NCBI GenBank assembly: GCA_037179335.1
Contig: JAKZHN010000003.1
Span: forward strand, 1,426,001-1,490,000
DNA from: Cyclaneusma minus
Taxonomy: Eukaryota; Ascomycota; Leotiomycetes; Marthamycetales; Marthamycetaceae
Direction of reading: 5' to 3'
Length of the DNA: 64,000 nucleotides
Below, in pieces: positions 12,310-25,176 of this stretch; positions within the stretch are counted from its first letter, which is position 1, and each line of letters begins with the position of its first letter. The notes below the pieces were generated by a model. That model was not told the DNA's origin, ran no database searches, and worked only from the letters and a program-made list of their open reading frames with translations. The position numbers and the translations under genes are program-made.

Positions 12310-15300
12310 TCATACCTGGGGATGTTGAGAGTCAGCTTCCCTGCTTTCTTCTGCCTCTGCACCTTACTTAGGTGTTTTGTTTGGGTCTTGGGAGACTTAG
12401 AGGGGAGTGGAAATGGGTGGTTGGAGTGTTTTGTGTAGATTGGGCCTTTGGGAGGTTTAGATCCTGCAGACATATTGGGTACTAGTAAGTCCTGGCGTAT
12501 CTGGCATTTTTGCGGTTATGGAGCGCACTTGGTTTCTTCTAGCATTCTTGTAATACCGGTTCCATCAAAAGCCTACAAAATTCGAAATTTAATAGATATC
12601 TTTGGGTCGCAATGTCCACGAGCTGGCTTTCTGAGAATTCTGAGACCATGAATACGACTTCGAAATTCTGCGCATACCTATGCTGTTGATTTCAAAACCC
12701 CATTGAAATTTGACATTTGACATGAGGAAGCTTAAGCCATAGCCGACCGTCGCTTCAAGCTACCTACCTTGCCTGGCAGCCACAACTCCCGTACTCCCCC
12801 CCACACCATCTATCCAAACCCCCTTCCCCCGCATCAAAACATCCTTCTCGAACAAATAACAAATCTCACGGTGTCGCACAGGGCGTCAGGTTCTGGAATT
12901 GTCAAATGGTTGGTGCTTATGTTGTTATTTCCATCCCACGGTGTACAACTGGTAATTCCAGTCAGTGCAACCACACTCATGGCCGACGCCACGGTTTTGT
13001 GAATTGCATGCCATGTCTCGAAGCCGGGCACACAACAACAATGGCAAAACGTGGGATCTTTATTCTTTTTCGTGATTTGGAAGCTGGGCTTGTTTCGTGA
13101 GACGAGGGGCTCCATGCTATTTAGGTAGAGAAATATTACCTACTCGATACTGAACTTTTGATGATTGATCGAAGGAAAGGAAGGTTGATTGGTGGGAATG
13201 GTGGAAACAGTGTGGTGGAAACTGGAAACATTGTATTCAACGTGTTCGAGATGTTTTTGATTTCTTTGGGGATGATGACGTGAGGTGAGGTGCTGGTTTC
13301 TTGGATCTGCCGGGTCAAGTGGCTGTTTTGAGATTTTGTGTACTGGGACTCAAAAGACAAAAATAGAAACTGGGGATTTGGGAACAAAATGTTTGGGATT
13401 TGGAATTTGAGTAAGTGGTGCGGGTTGTTGGCTGGAGGGCTGGAGGGAGCGGGGATATGTTGTGGTTTCCATGTGTTAGGAGTTGTGGTATTGGGATTTT
13501 CAGATAGCGATATGAAATATACAGCTGTTTGGACGCTAAAAGTAAGGATACTTGAATCTGAAGTTTTCGAATTTGGTTATGGGATCGTCACGTTTTGGCG
13601 GCGTATGTGAGACAGCTGTGGCAGATACGGGCATGAACCAGCGTAAAAGCCACGTTGGCTCCAGCGTGAGACTTGAGGTGTGGTGTGAGTGAGGACTGAG
13701 GGGACACTCGCGAGCTCAGAGCTTGAGTCTTGTTAGAGACGAGGCTTGCGCGACATCCTCTGGAAGACCAGGTGTGTCGGTGGTGTTTGGGCAAGGCGTG
13801 GTGGAAGTTCTGGTTGTGTGTTTTGTGTGGGTAGGGAAGAGCTGAGAAGCAGGAACTTGAGGCTCGGAACTGGTGGAAGCGACCGGGAGAAGTTCAGGCA
13901 ATTGGGAGGAATCCGAGCAATCGAGAAATACATTTTGGAATGGGAGAGTACAAAGCTATGGGGGCCTATGCAGATACCGATGGCTTCGCGTAGAATTGGG
14001 TTTGAGAAGTGATATCCAAAACCAAGAATAGAACTGAATAAGAGGAGGAGACGGTGGTGGTTGTACTGAAGCCTCCACAGTTACCTTCTATGGGTTTTGA
14101 TAAACAACAATGCCGGATGTCTCATAAGCTCATAAACGATATTGTCCGACAGAACAGTCAGGAGGTGAGAACTGGCTTCCTTGTGCCACGAATGTCCTGC
14201 AGCATTGGTGCACTCAGGCAGCCGAATTGATGAACATAGATTAATCGTCGAGGCGGTCCCGTTTTTCGGTGAAGGGCACGGCGTTCTAGAAGGGTGAAGA
14301 AATCTTCGTTCGTGATCCACAGCCATGGGTGAGATGGAGATTGAAAGATCGGTGTGACCATCAACCCTGGAATCGACCCTGGAAAGTCGAGGCACGAGTG
14401 GGGTCATGCATGTCACGTGAGCGCGCCTCGATTGCCATCTGCCGCGCATCTTATCGATGAATTGGCGGTCGAGGTTAATCAATATCCTGGTTGGCAGATC
14501 ACATGACTGGAAAGGGCCCAGCACCGGCAGCTGATCCCCAGCAGCATGGTCTCCGTCGAGATATCAATCTCTTGGCGAGGACGCGGCGGTGCAGACAGTG
14601 CTCGTGCTCAGCGAGAGCGAGACGGAAAGCACATCCCTGCTCCCGGCCGTACATGTAGCTTGGCCTTGCTTTGCCCTCTGCGTCCCCTGGACGACTTGGA
14701 GCACCCGAGGTTCCGAGCATAATACAACGTGTCGACCGTCCCCCTAATGGAAATAGGGGATCTGGGGCGACGTGGTTTGGGACGAGCGAGGATGCGGACT
14801 AGCAAGTGAGGGGTCGGCCTAGTTCATCCTTTCTTCAGCGTCGATGGTCGGTTGTGGCTGCGGTACGGTTTTCGATACTAGAGAAGTTCAATTCGGATTG
14901 GCGATGCCGAGTCAATTTGACGGGCGACGGGTGGTGGCGCTACAGACTGATGGCAGCTGCTGGGAAACGCGAATCGCGGGATGCATATTGGGTTATTGAT
15001 GCAAAGCAAGCTGCAGCTTCGTCCAAACACAGCAAGCCACCGCGGCGACAGTGGATGGTTGGCCAGGCGCATGAGCAAGTGACGGCGATGTCTTACCCTC
15101 CTCTCAGGCCTGTGGCGGTGGGCTCGTCGTTGAGATTTGGAGAGAACATGAAGCTTAGCTGGAGTAGGGGATGAGCGGCCGTGGGTCCTTGGAGATTGTC
15201 GAGTCGACAGCTATATTGAAGCAATGAAGCAAGATTAGGCTCGAAATGAGAATACGAAGCCGCTCTCCACTCCCAAGACTTGTTCAGGACGGCCCCCTTT

Positions 15301-16480
15301 GGACAACGTCTGATGAGGTTGGCAGGTCAATGTCGCACGCCGCCCATCCCCAGGAGGCACAACAGGGAAGTGCATGTAGCAGGTACTTCCAAATACAAGC
15401 AATGAGGGAGACACAACAAGTACCACAACAAGCGAGAGACCCTTACTTACAAGTATGTATTGGGCTGCTGTGGCAGTATACGGCTCTTTACGGACGGCAG
15501 ACAGGTGACAAGCGTCGTGAGATCCGACCGAAGCAGTTATCGTAAAATGCAGTGGTATTGTGATAGTGCCTGGCCTCTGCCGTGAGAAATGGCATGTGTT
15601 TGCTGCGTAAGTGTCCAGCTAGAATAATATTAATATCTAGGTACATGAGAGCTGGTGGTTTTAGCATGGCAACCCAGAGCCAGACTACACAGCTCTCTGG
15701 CGCAACCACAGCACAGTCAACAATAATAAGGCGACCGTTAAATAGATGACAGCGGACGGGGCACCCAGCGAATATTGATGCACTCACAGACTCATTCTCG
15801 TCGTTGACAGCAGCCTGCGCGGGCATCCCAAATGACAGTCGACCGTTCCTGAAGCTTGTTATTATTAGGTTGAGGCAGAGTTGGGCAGATCGTGGCCGAC
15901 GCTCTCAAAATTGCAGGCAAAAGCGGAATAGCGGAGTCTCGCTTAGGCCTGCCAGCCCAGCGCCGGGCGTCTCTTGGGCCGCCTCAAAGGTCACCAACCA
16001 CACATTCCCCCCCAAGAGAGTCAAGTCGCCCGCTCTCTGCATCTCCCAAGATACACACCATTTGACCACCCCGCGACGAGTGTGTGCAAAGAGCAGCGCC
16101 TGCTCATCCAAGCCGCCCTGTCTCATTCCGGCCGCCGCCCGCCAGTTCGCTGCGCTGTGGCCCAGCAGACGCGTGAAAAGGCGACCCAGACCAAGACTCG
16201 ATAGGAGAAAAAGACGACGACTGCGCCCGAAGCCTCAAAAAGACCGCCCCCCTAGCCCAACGTCTGCCATACTACAGGTCGCCGCCTCCTCCGGTCCTCG
16301 ATAGCGACATACATTAATCCGACCACGGCTGCTCGCCTGTCACGCGCCCTTGCGCTCTGAACGTCGGCGCACCCCTTTCGACCCATCTTTTCGGCCGGCT
16401 TCTTGCAGCAGCTGCTCGCACAACGCGTCCGTCTGCCCACCCACGACCAAGACACTGCTGCGAGACGCTGGCTTGTCAAA
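12310..16480. other. Long intergenic region
   Basis: About 4.2 kb. The first part is the transporter 3' flank. The last part (about 15800-16480) is C-rich and probably a long leader and promoter of the RRM/R3H gene, with short upstream open frames. Several open frames of 90-166 codons exist on both strands, but they are C- or G-rich shadows without domains. I see no supported gene. Confidence 0.5.
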
Positions 16481-18591
16481 ATGGCCCAGCAGCAGCATGA
16501 CATGTTCTTCGACCTGCCGAACCGCTCTCCTGGCACTACGCGCGGCTATCCCTCGAGCACTCAGGGCGGACTGAACCGTCAGACCTCGAGACACTTCGAT
16601 ACCTTTAACCAGATTCCTGGTCTCTATACTGCCGAGGATCATGCCGCTCAGGGTGCTGGCCCTTTCGACATGAACCGCTACGACGGGCGACTTGGGAACG
16701 GCCCGCTTGGGAACGGCCCTCTGCCGCCATATGCCTACAGCCCCCAGACCTGGAACTACGGAGGAGCCAACAATAATCCTGTGATGAACGGCGGTGGTTC
16801 GATGGGACGTTTGAGGACATCAAACAGGCGTGGAGTTCTCCCGACGGTAGGTTTGCTGTCCAGTTTGCGCTGCCTTTTAGTGGAGGCATAAGGCTGATTT
16901 GAGAATTTCTTTAGACTTGGATGGACCCACAGGCACCCCCTGTTCCACAAATGCCGGCTGCGTTCGGCGGGATGGCAGGCTTGCACTCTCAGTCGATTCC
17001 TTATGGCTCGATCCACGGCCTGCCCCATCCTCTCGATAATATCACCAATGGTATCAGCAATGGACATCATAACCCTCCCCCGAGTCAGATGCAGTCGAAC
17101 AACCCGAGGAGCGAGACGTCGGACAATATTATAGTCTCGAATGGCGAGGAACTCATTTCTACCGCAATCGTCATCAAGAATATTCCATTCGCGGTCAAGA
17201 AAGAGTACCTGGTTGAACTGATGACTTCAATGCATCTGCCTCTTCCATACGCTTTTAATTACCACTTTGACAATGGGGTTTTCCGCGGGTTGGCATTTGC
17301 GAACTTCAGCTCACCAGAGGAGACCCGCGAGGTTATCGAAAATATGAATGGGCTGGATCTGCAAGGTCGCAAGCTTCGAGTTGAATATAAGAAAATGCTC
17401 CCACAGCAAGAACGTGAGCGCATCGAGCGTGAAAAGAGGGAAAGGCGTGGCCAGCTCGAGGAACAGCATCAACCAGTAAACTCTTTACACAACCAAGCCT
17501 CGATGTCCTCGCTTTCGTCCGCCCAACCAGCAACTTCTCCCTCGCCAGTCTCCAGGAGACAGCAGCCCTCGCGTATGATTTCCCCAAACACGAACTCGGC
17601 AGGTGATGCTGACCAAAGAATAGCAATCGACATGAACGAGCCTGATACTTTGGCCTTCTACACGGAGTTGATGATGTTCAAGAACGACCCTAGCCGAGAC
17701 ATGCTCATCTTCCCATCTGATACAGCACCCACCTCGCGAAGGAAGATCCACACTCTGGCACACCAAATGGGACTTGTTCACAGGTCACAGGGTGATGGTA
17801 TTCAACGCCACCTGCGAATTTATAAACAAGATCCCGGCCACGACGATAATGACATGCTCCCGCCTATCACGCAAACTACGTCGATGCTCGAGTCCCAGCG
17901 TCGAAACTTGGCTCGGGCTGCCACGATTGATTTCGCGGAATCCCGGCTTGCCAGTGGTTCCGGCCCGGCCCATGGACTCCGCGGCCAAGGTTCTGGATAT
18001 CTGGGTGTGGGCTCGTCGCCTGGTTTAGGGAACAACCTTACGCAATCTGCCATGAACCTCCGTGGTGCCAAGTCTTTCGCTGACCTGCGCTCATACACCC
18101 CATCGCCTGCCACTTCTATGAACGGCGGATACTCGGGGGCCTTTTCTCAGAACGCTGATCGTCTTGAACCTGGTTATAGCCTCGCCCCCGGCTCGAATAC
18201 TTTGACCCCTTCTTCCAGTGGCCAGTTCATGCGAAACCACCAAGACGAGTCGTACCTTATGAACGGCTTGAGTAACCTGAGCATTGGTGGTTATGACCGC
18301 GGAAGCCAAAATCGCATGAACAACCGTCTTGGCATGGATCGCGAAAGCCACAATGCTAGTGCCGTTGGAGGTGCCATCGGTAGCCAACGTCCCAGCAACA
18401 GCAACCTCAACAACAGTAGCCATGATGGCGAGCCACGCAGTGCCAACTCCAATGCACCCGAGAGACAACCGCGAGGACCGAGCGAGTGGCAGACAGGTTT
18501 CAACCGCACACGACCAAACGGTCATGTCACGCGAGGTAGTGGTGAGCTTGAGTCCAATGGCCTCGTTGAGGGGCGTGCTGATCAGATGTAA
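16481..18591 (+). CDS. RRM and R3H domain RNA-binding protein (Pin4/Cip-like), 2 exons
   Basis: Exons 16481-16846 and 16915-18591 give 680 residues. The donor is GTAGGT and the acceptor TTTAG with a branch-like CTGAT 20 bases before it; the join reads LPT|TWMDPQ. The N terminus (1-200) is low-complexity with two LGNGP repeats. One RRM spans about 203-280, with AIVIKNIPF as RNP2 and FRGLAFANF as RNP1, followed by an Arg/Glu-rich helix. An R3H-type domain follows (about 354-427: TLAFYTELMMFKND ... HTLAHQMGL). The C-terminal 250 residues are Ser/Asn/Gly-rich. The combination RRM plus R3H is known in ascomycete relatives of yeast Pin4 and fission yeast Cip1/Cip2, which bind mRNA and affect stress and cell-cycle transcripts. 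The role here is inferred from that similarity. Confidence 0.85.
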
Positions 18592-21149
18592 AGATTCTTC
18601 CGACCGAACTGGAACCCAGTCCTCCTCATCACGATATATGTAGAACCCATGCACGAGACATAACGATGCACGAATCACGAACGATAGAACACCTTAGTCA
18701 TGATCTCTGTAGGTAAACCACACAAAAGTCCTTTTCGAGAGATCCCCTGGATAGGTGCCCCGAACGATGCACTTTGTTGAGTCGATCGAGACTCATTTCC
18801 ACCGCGCGAACATACCACACCGCTTGTCCGAATCTGTCGGTCTTTCTGGCTTCCGTCTTATGCTTAATGCTTTCATCGTTTCGTCATTTTCACTTGCCCT
18901 TGTCGATTTCATGAGCACCTACAGCTCCGCGGTAACGACGTCGATTGAAGAATGGCAAAACGACAAGAGACGCAGCTCGGCCGGGTTATATTCTTTCCTA
19001 CTGGCGTGGAAAAACTGCATCAACAGGATACATGTACAGCGAAACCTTGGGCAACCAACGAACAAAAGACTTTCACGTCAACTGCACGACTTCGACGCTG
19101 TTATGAACACACAAGAACCTGACGCAAAACCATAAATCACAAACAAAATCACTACATTTTTGTTTCTTGAGCCATTCACGACTCGGAACACGGGAGAAAT
19201 CGAACTAATTGAGGGGCTCATGGGTTCCCGAACTTTGGCTTCTCTTCGTTTCCGCTGGCGAGCCAAAAACTCTGCGAGATATCACGATGATACGAAACGA
19301 GTATACAATCCATCCCAAACGGCCTTGTTGCAAATATGTTTATTCTACACCTGGAGGAGCGCGTCATTGATGAAGAATGTGTTGGGGTGTGATGGGTGGG
19401 GGGGCATCTTTGTACTTCTAACCGCTTTTGCGTCTGCTTTTTTCGTGCGTGCCGCCTTTGCTGAGCTTTGTTCTCATTGCCCGATTTGCAAAGAAACGAT
19501 GGTGTGTTTGTTTTCTGAATCATGTGCTGATGCGTTGAGCATTTTGTTCCTTGATCGTGTTTGGAGGAAAAACAAAATATGGAGTTTGTGTGCTGCGCGG
19601 ATTATGAGCATTTGGCGATGCGATGTTGTGAGTCTTTTGCTTTGGACCGACCTGTGTCGAGATGGTGGTTGATGGGGTATGGAAAGATGATGGATTGCTT
19701 TTTGTGGATGGGAGTGGATTGATGGATGAGGTGGTATGGCTGGTGAAGGGCATGGCATTGGGATGTTTGAAGTGCGGGAGATCGCTATCAAATATTACCA
19801 TGCTTGCAACAGATGGAGGCGATGGGACAGGGGCATGGTCCACGGTCGCTTTTCGCTGGCTTGCTTCACCAGAGGGCGTGCGTACGAAGAGATAGAGTCA
19901 GGTGCGGTTGAGAAGCGTGTTGAGAAGCGGCTAGGGAGTAGTGTGTGGGCATTTTGCATTTTGCATTGTTCTACGCGGGTTTCGCAGCAAATTCCTCGTC
20001 ATCTGCGGATGAATCGTAGGTGCATAATTACAGAGTTGCGGTTGTTGTTGCTGTTCAAAGAGAAAAATCGCCTGTCCTTTGATTCTTCGTGTCTGGTTTT
20101 GGTGATGCTTGACCAGCAGAGCACTGTTTGTGCTGAGTTTGATGTAGTGTGCTGGATGAAGCGCTGTCTATCTGGCCAGTTCGGGGGATTCTTGCCATGC
20201 CGTTTGATGCCCTATGAAAACGTCTTTTTTTTTGGCGTATGTCCTTCTACCAAGCCTTGGGGAGCGATAGGATTCCCCAGATATTCCATAAAAAGCACGG
20301 ATTTTGCTGGACTCTTTCTTCCCCGGGGCTGACAGGAAGGACGGCACGGCCCGGGATGCGGAAACGGCAATATCTAGTTCTATGTTCAAGGACTGGTGTA
20401 CACGGGTAGGAATTTCGGTATAATTTGCTTGAACAGTTGAAACAGCAGCAACACCGAGCGCCCTCGGACAAGTCTCGGTATGGCTCACCTCGCAGATGCA
20501 ACATCACCACGCGGCAGACCGGCATCTCGGCGACTTTTTGGGCTGCGGGAGATCAGCAGGCGCCGAACTTTTACAACTCCACAACAAGGACGTCAACATA
20601 CATCAAGAGCGACAACATCATGAATCTCGGCACATATATGCGCGCTGATTACTACTGCTCGTGCTTCAGCACAGGGCACGGAGACTAACGGAGTGAGGGC
20701 CGGCGAGTGGTGGGGTCGGCTGCAAGGTGCTGATGCAGGCAGCAGAGAAGCTTAAACTACCGCACGACGTACCGTCCAAGATGCTATGACGAGACCGTAT
20801 ACGAGTCAGTGTTCGTGTATGAAGGCATACAAGGTGTGTATGCAAGGTGAGGGAGGTCGTTTCACTCGTTGCCGTTCGTTCCTGATGTGGAGATGGTCAA
20901 TTCAAATACTGTACCTGTCGTAATTTTGCAAGAAAGTTGGTATATATATTCCTCTGTTCCTGGTCTTCTGAAAGATATCAGAAAGTTCGTTGCTTCAAAG
21001 CTTCTTAGTTTCTGTTACGATTCGCTCCAAGCAGTCAGTCATATCATTCTCGTCTCAGTTCTCGATATCAAGTCGGAGTCACATCATCCATACTCAATAT
21101 CAAAACGACACCTTACATCTCCAGTCATCTCCTTACCAGAAAAAACATC
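18592..21149. other. Intergenic region between RRM/R3H gene and NRPS-like gene
   Basis: About 2.5 kb. Open frames up to 198 codons (for example 19736-20332) show no domain and irregular composition, so I do not annotate them. The final 200 bases contain a TATA-like site and a pyrimidine-rich leader for the NRPS-like gene. Confidence 0.5.
20941..20950 (+). promoter_or_regulatory. TATA-like element of the NRPS-like gene
   Basis: The sequence TATATATATT lies 200 bases before the ATG at 21150 and is followed by a C/T-rich stretch, a common core promoter layout in ascomycetes. Position and composition are the only evidence. Confidence 0.4.
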
Positions 21150-24100
21150 ATGGGATCAATCGCCGCCTCCCCAGACTACGGTCACCGCCCCATCCCCTCC
21201 CTCATCGATACCCGTGCCACCGAAACCCCAGACTCTATCTACTGCTACATCCCCCTCTCTGCGGATTTCAGCGCAGGCTTACGTCCCATCACCTGGTCCT
21301 CCTTCGCCCAGGCAATCGACAAGGCCTCCTACTGGCTCGAGTCTGCTATTGGCAAAGCCGCCCCCGGTTCGTTTCCCTGCTTTGCCTACATTGGCATCCA
21401 CGGCCCCCTCTACTATGTCCTTTCCACAGCAGCCATGAAAACCGGCCACACAATCCTCCTCCTCTCGCCCCGCAACTCCGTCGCCGGCCAAGTCAGTTTG
21501 CTGGAGAAGACGAAAGCGCAGGCGCTGCTGAAGGCGCCGAGTGCCAATGTCGGGAGCATTCGCCAGGCAGTCAATATTAGGACTGTGCAGGTGCCTGAGC
21601 TGGAGTTCTTCTTGAGCGATGAGGATGAGGAATCGGTAAAGCTTTCAGCGAAAGGCAAATACCCCTTCTCAAAGACGTTTGAGGAGGCGAAGTGGGATCC
21701 GATTTGTATCTTGCATAGTAGTGGGAGTACGGGATTGCCGAAGCCGATTACGTTGACGCATGGGAGTGCGGCGAGCATTGATGCGCATCATTTGTTGGAG
21801 GATGTGGGGGAGTATCGGGATATGATGAGGGCGTTGGAGGGAACGAGGTGGTTTGTGCCGATGCCGAGTTTTCATGTGAGTTGTTCTCTCTCGTCGTGTC
21901 CAGCATCAGTTCAAGGTCCCTCTATTCTCACATGTGCACTTCCCTGTCGTCTGGTATTTTGACTGCCATATTTTACTTCTCCCTTTCGTTCTCGCTTGCC
22001 ACTGTACTTAGACTTGCCCCTATACTTGATCAGACCTCAAACTTGAACTCCACTAACCTCATATACAGGCCGCAGGAACGATGATGAATTTCTTCTCCCC
22101 CATCTTCTTCGGCTACGAAGTAATCTACGCCCACCCATCCGCCCTCGTCTCCGCAGACCTCGCCGACAAAGCCCTCTCTAACATCAAACTAACACTCGAC
22201 GGCATGCTCCTCCCACCCTCCATCCTCGAAGACATGACCCGTTTCCCTGAGACACTTCCCAAACTCCGCCGACTAAAGTACATCTGGTTCGCTGGCGGCC
22301 CCTTGACACAAGAGCTAGGCGACATTATCAACCAACACGTCCAAGTAGTCAGTCTCCTCGGCTCGACCGAATCCATGATACCTCCCTACAACTACCAACC
22401 AATCAAAGAATGGAACCACCTTCTTCTGCCTACCCAGTTGCCCGGCATAGAAATGCGCGACCAAGGCGATGGTACCTACGAAATGGTGATCGTCCGCGAA
22501 CCCTATACCGACCAATTCCACAGTACCTGGTACACATTCCCCGAGGCCACAGAATACTCCACCAAAGACCTCTTCTCACGTAACGCGCAAAATCCCAACC
22601 TGTGGCAACACAAAGGCCGCACCGACGATGTACTGGTGCTTTCAAATGGCGAAAAAGTCGTCCCCATGCCCATGGAATCCGCATTACGTCTCTCACCCAT
22701 CGTCAAAGACGCTCTTGTACTCGGTCATGGACGCTTCGAAACTGCCGCTATCATCGAACTCACCGACGAAGCTGCCAAAGTCCCTGCCAAGGACAACTTA
22801 AAAGCGATTTCCGAGTTCCTAGAGCAAGCAAACGCCACGTCTCCCACGCACGCCAAGCTCTCCCGCGACCGCATTCTCTTCACAGCGCCCTCGAAACCAA
22901 TGACACGCGCTGGAAAAGGCACAGTAATCCGCAAAGCAACAATCGCATCCTACTCGTCCGAGATCGCCGAGTTATACGAAGGCCGCAGCAGCGGCGAACT
23001 CCTGGACGTCCTCCCCCTCCACATCGACGCCACCTCCACCTCCTTTACCGAAAAATCCCTGCAGGGTTTATTCGCTGCCTTGTTGGGTATCGACGACGCA
23101 TCATCCTTATCCATCGACACCGATCTCTTCACCGCCGGCCTAGATTCCCTCCAAGTCCTCAACGCCGTCCGGCAACTCAAACAACAACTCCGCAACGAAC
23201 ACGCCAAGCTATCTCCAGACCTCGTGTCGCTTACGCTACTGTACAGCAATCCATCAGTTCGCAAGCTTGCAAAGGCGTTGCATAATCTGAGTACTTTTGG
23301 CAAGGGCGGACGCAGCGAGGAAGAGCGGGAACGGAGTATGAAGGAGATTTACATGCGCTATGCGAGTACGCTGCCGCATATCGAAGCTGGTGAGATAAAG
23401 CCGCTGGAGAGGCCGGCGACGGTGCTGCTCACCGGCAGTACGGGCTCGATTGGCAGTTTTGTGCTGGATTTGCTGGTCAGGAGTGGGGATGTGAAGCGTG
23501 TTTTTGCAGTCAACCGTTCGAGCAATTCGCGCGAACGCCAGCTCAGAGCTTCGGGTTCGCGAAACTTGAGCACTGAGCTTTTCGACACAAAGGTTACGTT
23601 TGTGGCTGCTACGCTGGATAAGGAAATGCTGGGGCTGGAAAAGAGCGTTTATGAAAAATTGGCTAGGGAGACGGATTATATCGTGCATAATGCCTGGCCG
23701 GTTGATTTCAACTTGAGCTTAGAGAGCTTCGAGCCGAGCATTCGCGGCACACGCCACCTTATCGACTTAGCTCTCGCCACGCCCTCCCACGCCCCAATCC
23801 TCTTCACCTCCACCATCAGCGCCGTCTTCAATTTCCACGCCGGCAGAGTCCCCGAAGCGCCGGTGCACGACCTGAGCATTCCCTCAGCAACCGGTTACGG
23901 CGAGGGAAAACACGTTTCCGAGAGGTTGCTGGAAGCAGCGAGTCAGATCTCGGGCGTGAGGACGCATGTTACGCGGCTTGGGCAGATTGCTGGTCCGGTT
24001 CAGGAGGGTCATGGAGGTATGTGGAATAAGGCAGAGTGGTTTCCGACGCTGGTGGCGAGTAGTGCGCATTTGGGGAAACTGCCGAGCGATATTGGTGGGT

Positions 24101-24606
24101 TGGGGAGCTTGAGGTGGGTGCCTGTTGATGTTTGCGCTGCTGTGCTGTGGGACTTTTTGAGGGGGGATTTGTGGGGAGTGCAAGTTGGCGATGGGCATGT
24201 GCGGCAAGTTGAGGATGCGGAGAAAGATAAAGCAGAATTGTGCAAGTTTAGTCATGTGGAGAATCCGAATAGTGGGAATTGGGCAGATGTGGTTGGGAGT
24301 GTGGCGAAGAGGTTGGAAGCGTTTAATGGGAAGACGGGTGGGAAGGAGAAGGTGGAAGTGGTGGGTTTTGAAGAGTGGCTGGGGGAATTGAGGGATAGTG
24401 CGGCGGTGGAGAGGCCGGATCCGGTGGCGAATCCGGGGATCAAGTTGTTGGATTTCTTTGAGGAGATGGGGAGGGGCGTGAGAGAGGGGGTTAGGGAGGC
24501 GGAACTTGGGACGGAGAGGGCGGTGGGGAGGAGTGGGGCATTGAGGGGGTTGGAGAGGGTGGGGGAGGGGTGGATGGGGGTTTGGTTGGGGCAGTGGGGG
24601 TATTAG
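21150..24606 (+). CDS. NRPS-like reductase (adenylation-thiolation-reductase), 2 exons
   Basis: Exons 21150-21875 and 22069-24606 give 1087 residues. The 193-base intron is GTGAGT...ACAG and the join restores MPSFH|AAGTMMNFF, the usual position in adenylating enzymes. The A domain (about 1-560) has HSSGSTGLPKPITLTHG (near 188), LLGSTES, KGRTDDVLVLSNGEKV and PMTRAGKGTV. The carrier domain has DLFTAGLDSLQVL (Ser near 600), the phosphopantetheine site. The C-terminal reductase is a Rossmann SDR with LLTGSTGSIGS (near 695) and YGEGK as the catalytic Tyr-Lys pair (near 851). There is no condensation domain. Such stand-alone A-T-R enzymes activate a carboxylic acid, tether it and release it as an aldehyde or alcohol with NADPH. 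The substrate cannot be read from the sequence. No classical cluster genes flank it, although the PDR transporter is 9 kb upstream. Confidence 0.93.
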
Positions 24607-24826
24607 GGAAGTGATGGGGGTGTGGAGACTGGGGTTTGGAGATTAGGTGGATGGGGTGACGGGGGCTTCATGACAGAAGGGCTTGAGATTGCGAGCGGAG
24701 GAGAGAAGAAGAATGAAAAGCAGGTAGCAACGGGCTGGTTTAGAAAACATGTCTCTGCAGTTTCTGTCTTCCATCATTTCTGAATGTGTATTTGTTATTT
24801 GTGATAGCGAGCCGTTGACAAGAGGT

Positions 24827-24898
24827 GGTTCGGCCTTTTGCGTTTTCTTTTTTGTAATTTTTTTAGTAGTTCTTTTTTACCCTTTTTGTCTGACCAGC
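24827..24898 (+). repeat. Imperfect direct repeat, T-rich, copy 1
   Basis: It begins GGTTCGGCCTTTTGCGTTT and ends CTTTTTGTCTGACCAGC. The partner at 25098-25176 has the same beginning, end and internal T-runs with slightly different lengths. Confidence 0.6.
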
Positions 24899-25097
24899 GA
24901 GGGAAAAGGGGAAAGTCAGGCGTGGGGGGAAGCGCAGGGGGGGCAAGTCTCCTTCTAGTGCGGCTGGAAAGCTGCGTGAGAGTGGAATATATACCAATTT
25001 CGGGAACTGATTATCAAGTCGAGTGGCCTATATGGCTTGATTGGAAAGCCTTGAAAAAGGATTCCGATTCCCAGAAAGAGATCCTCGGAAGTACTGT

Positions 25098-25176
25098 GGT
25101 TCGGCTTTTTGCGTTTCCTTTTCTGCGTTTCCTTTTTTTGCAATTGCTTTTTTTTTACTCTTTTTCTCTGACTAGC
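25098..25176 (+). repeat. Imperfect direct repeat, T-rich, copy 2
   Basis: It begins GGTTCGGCTTTTTGCGTTT and ends CTTTTTCTCTGACTAGC, matching copy 1 about 270 bases upstream. The second copy has an extra internal TGCGTTTCC unit. Confidence 0.6.

Noticed and set aside
15804..16304. 166-codon frame upstream of the RRM/R3H gene
   Set aside because: Rich in Arg, Pro and Ser without a domain; best explained as leader of the next gene.
19160..20332. Two plus-strand frames of 170 and 198 codons
   Set aside because: No domain, odd Trp/Cys/Phe-rich composition, no splice support, and they overlap each other's neighbourhood in the 3' flank of the RRM/R3H gene.
7365..24606. Secondary-metabolite cluster made of the PDR pump and the NRPS-like enzyme
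   Set aside because: They are separated by 9 kb with a housekeeping-type RNA-binding protein in between, and no tailoring enzyme or regulator is present.
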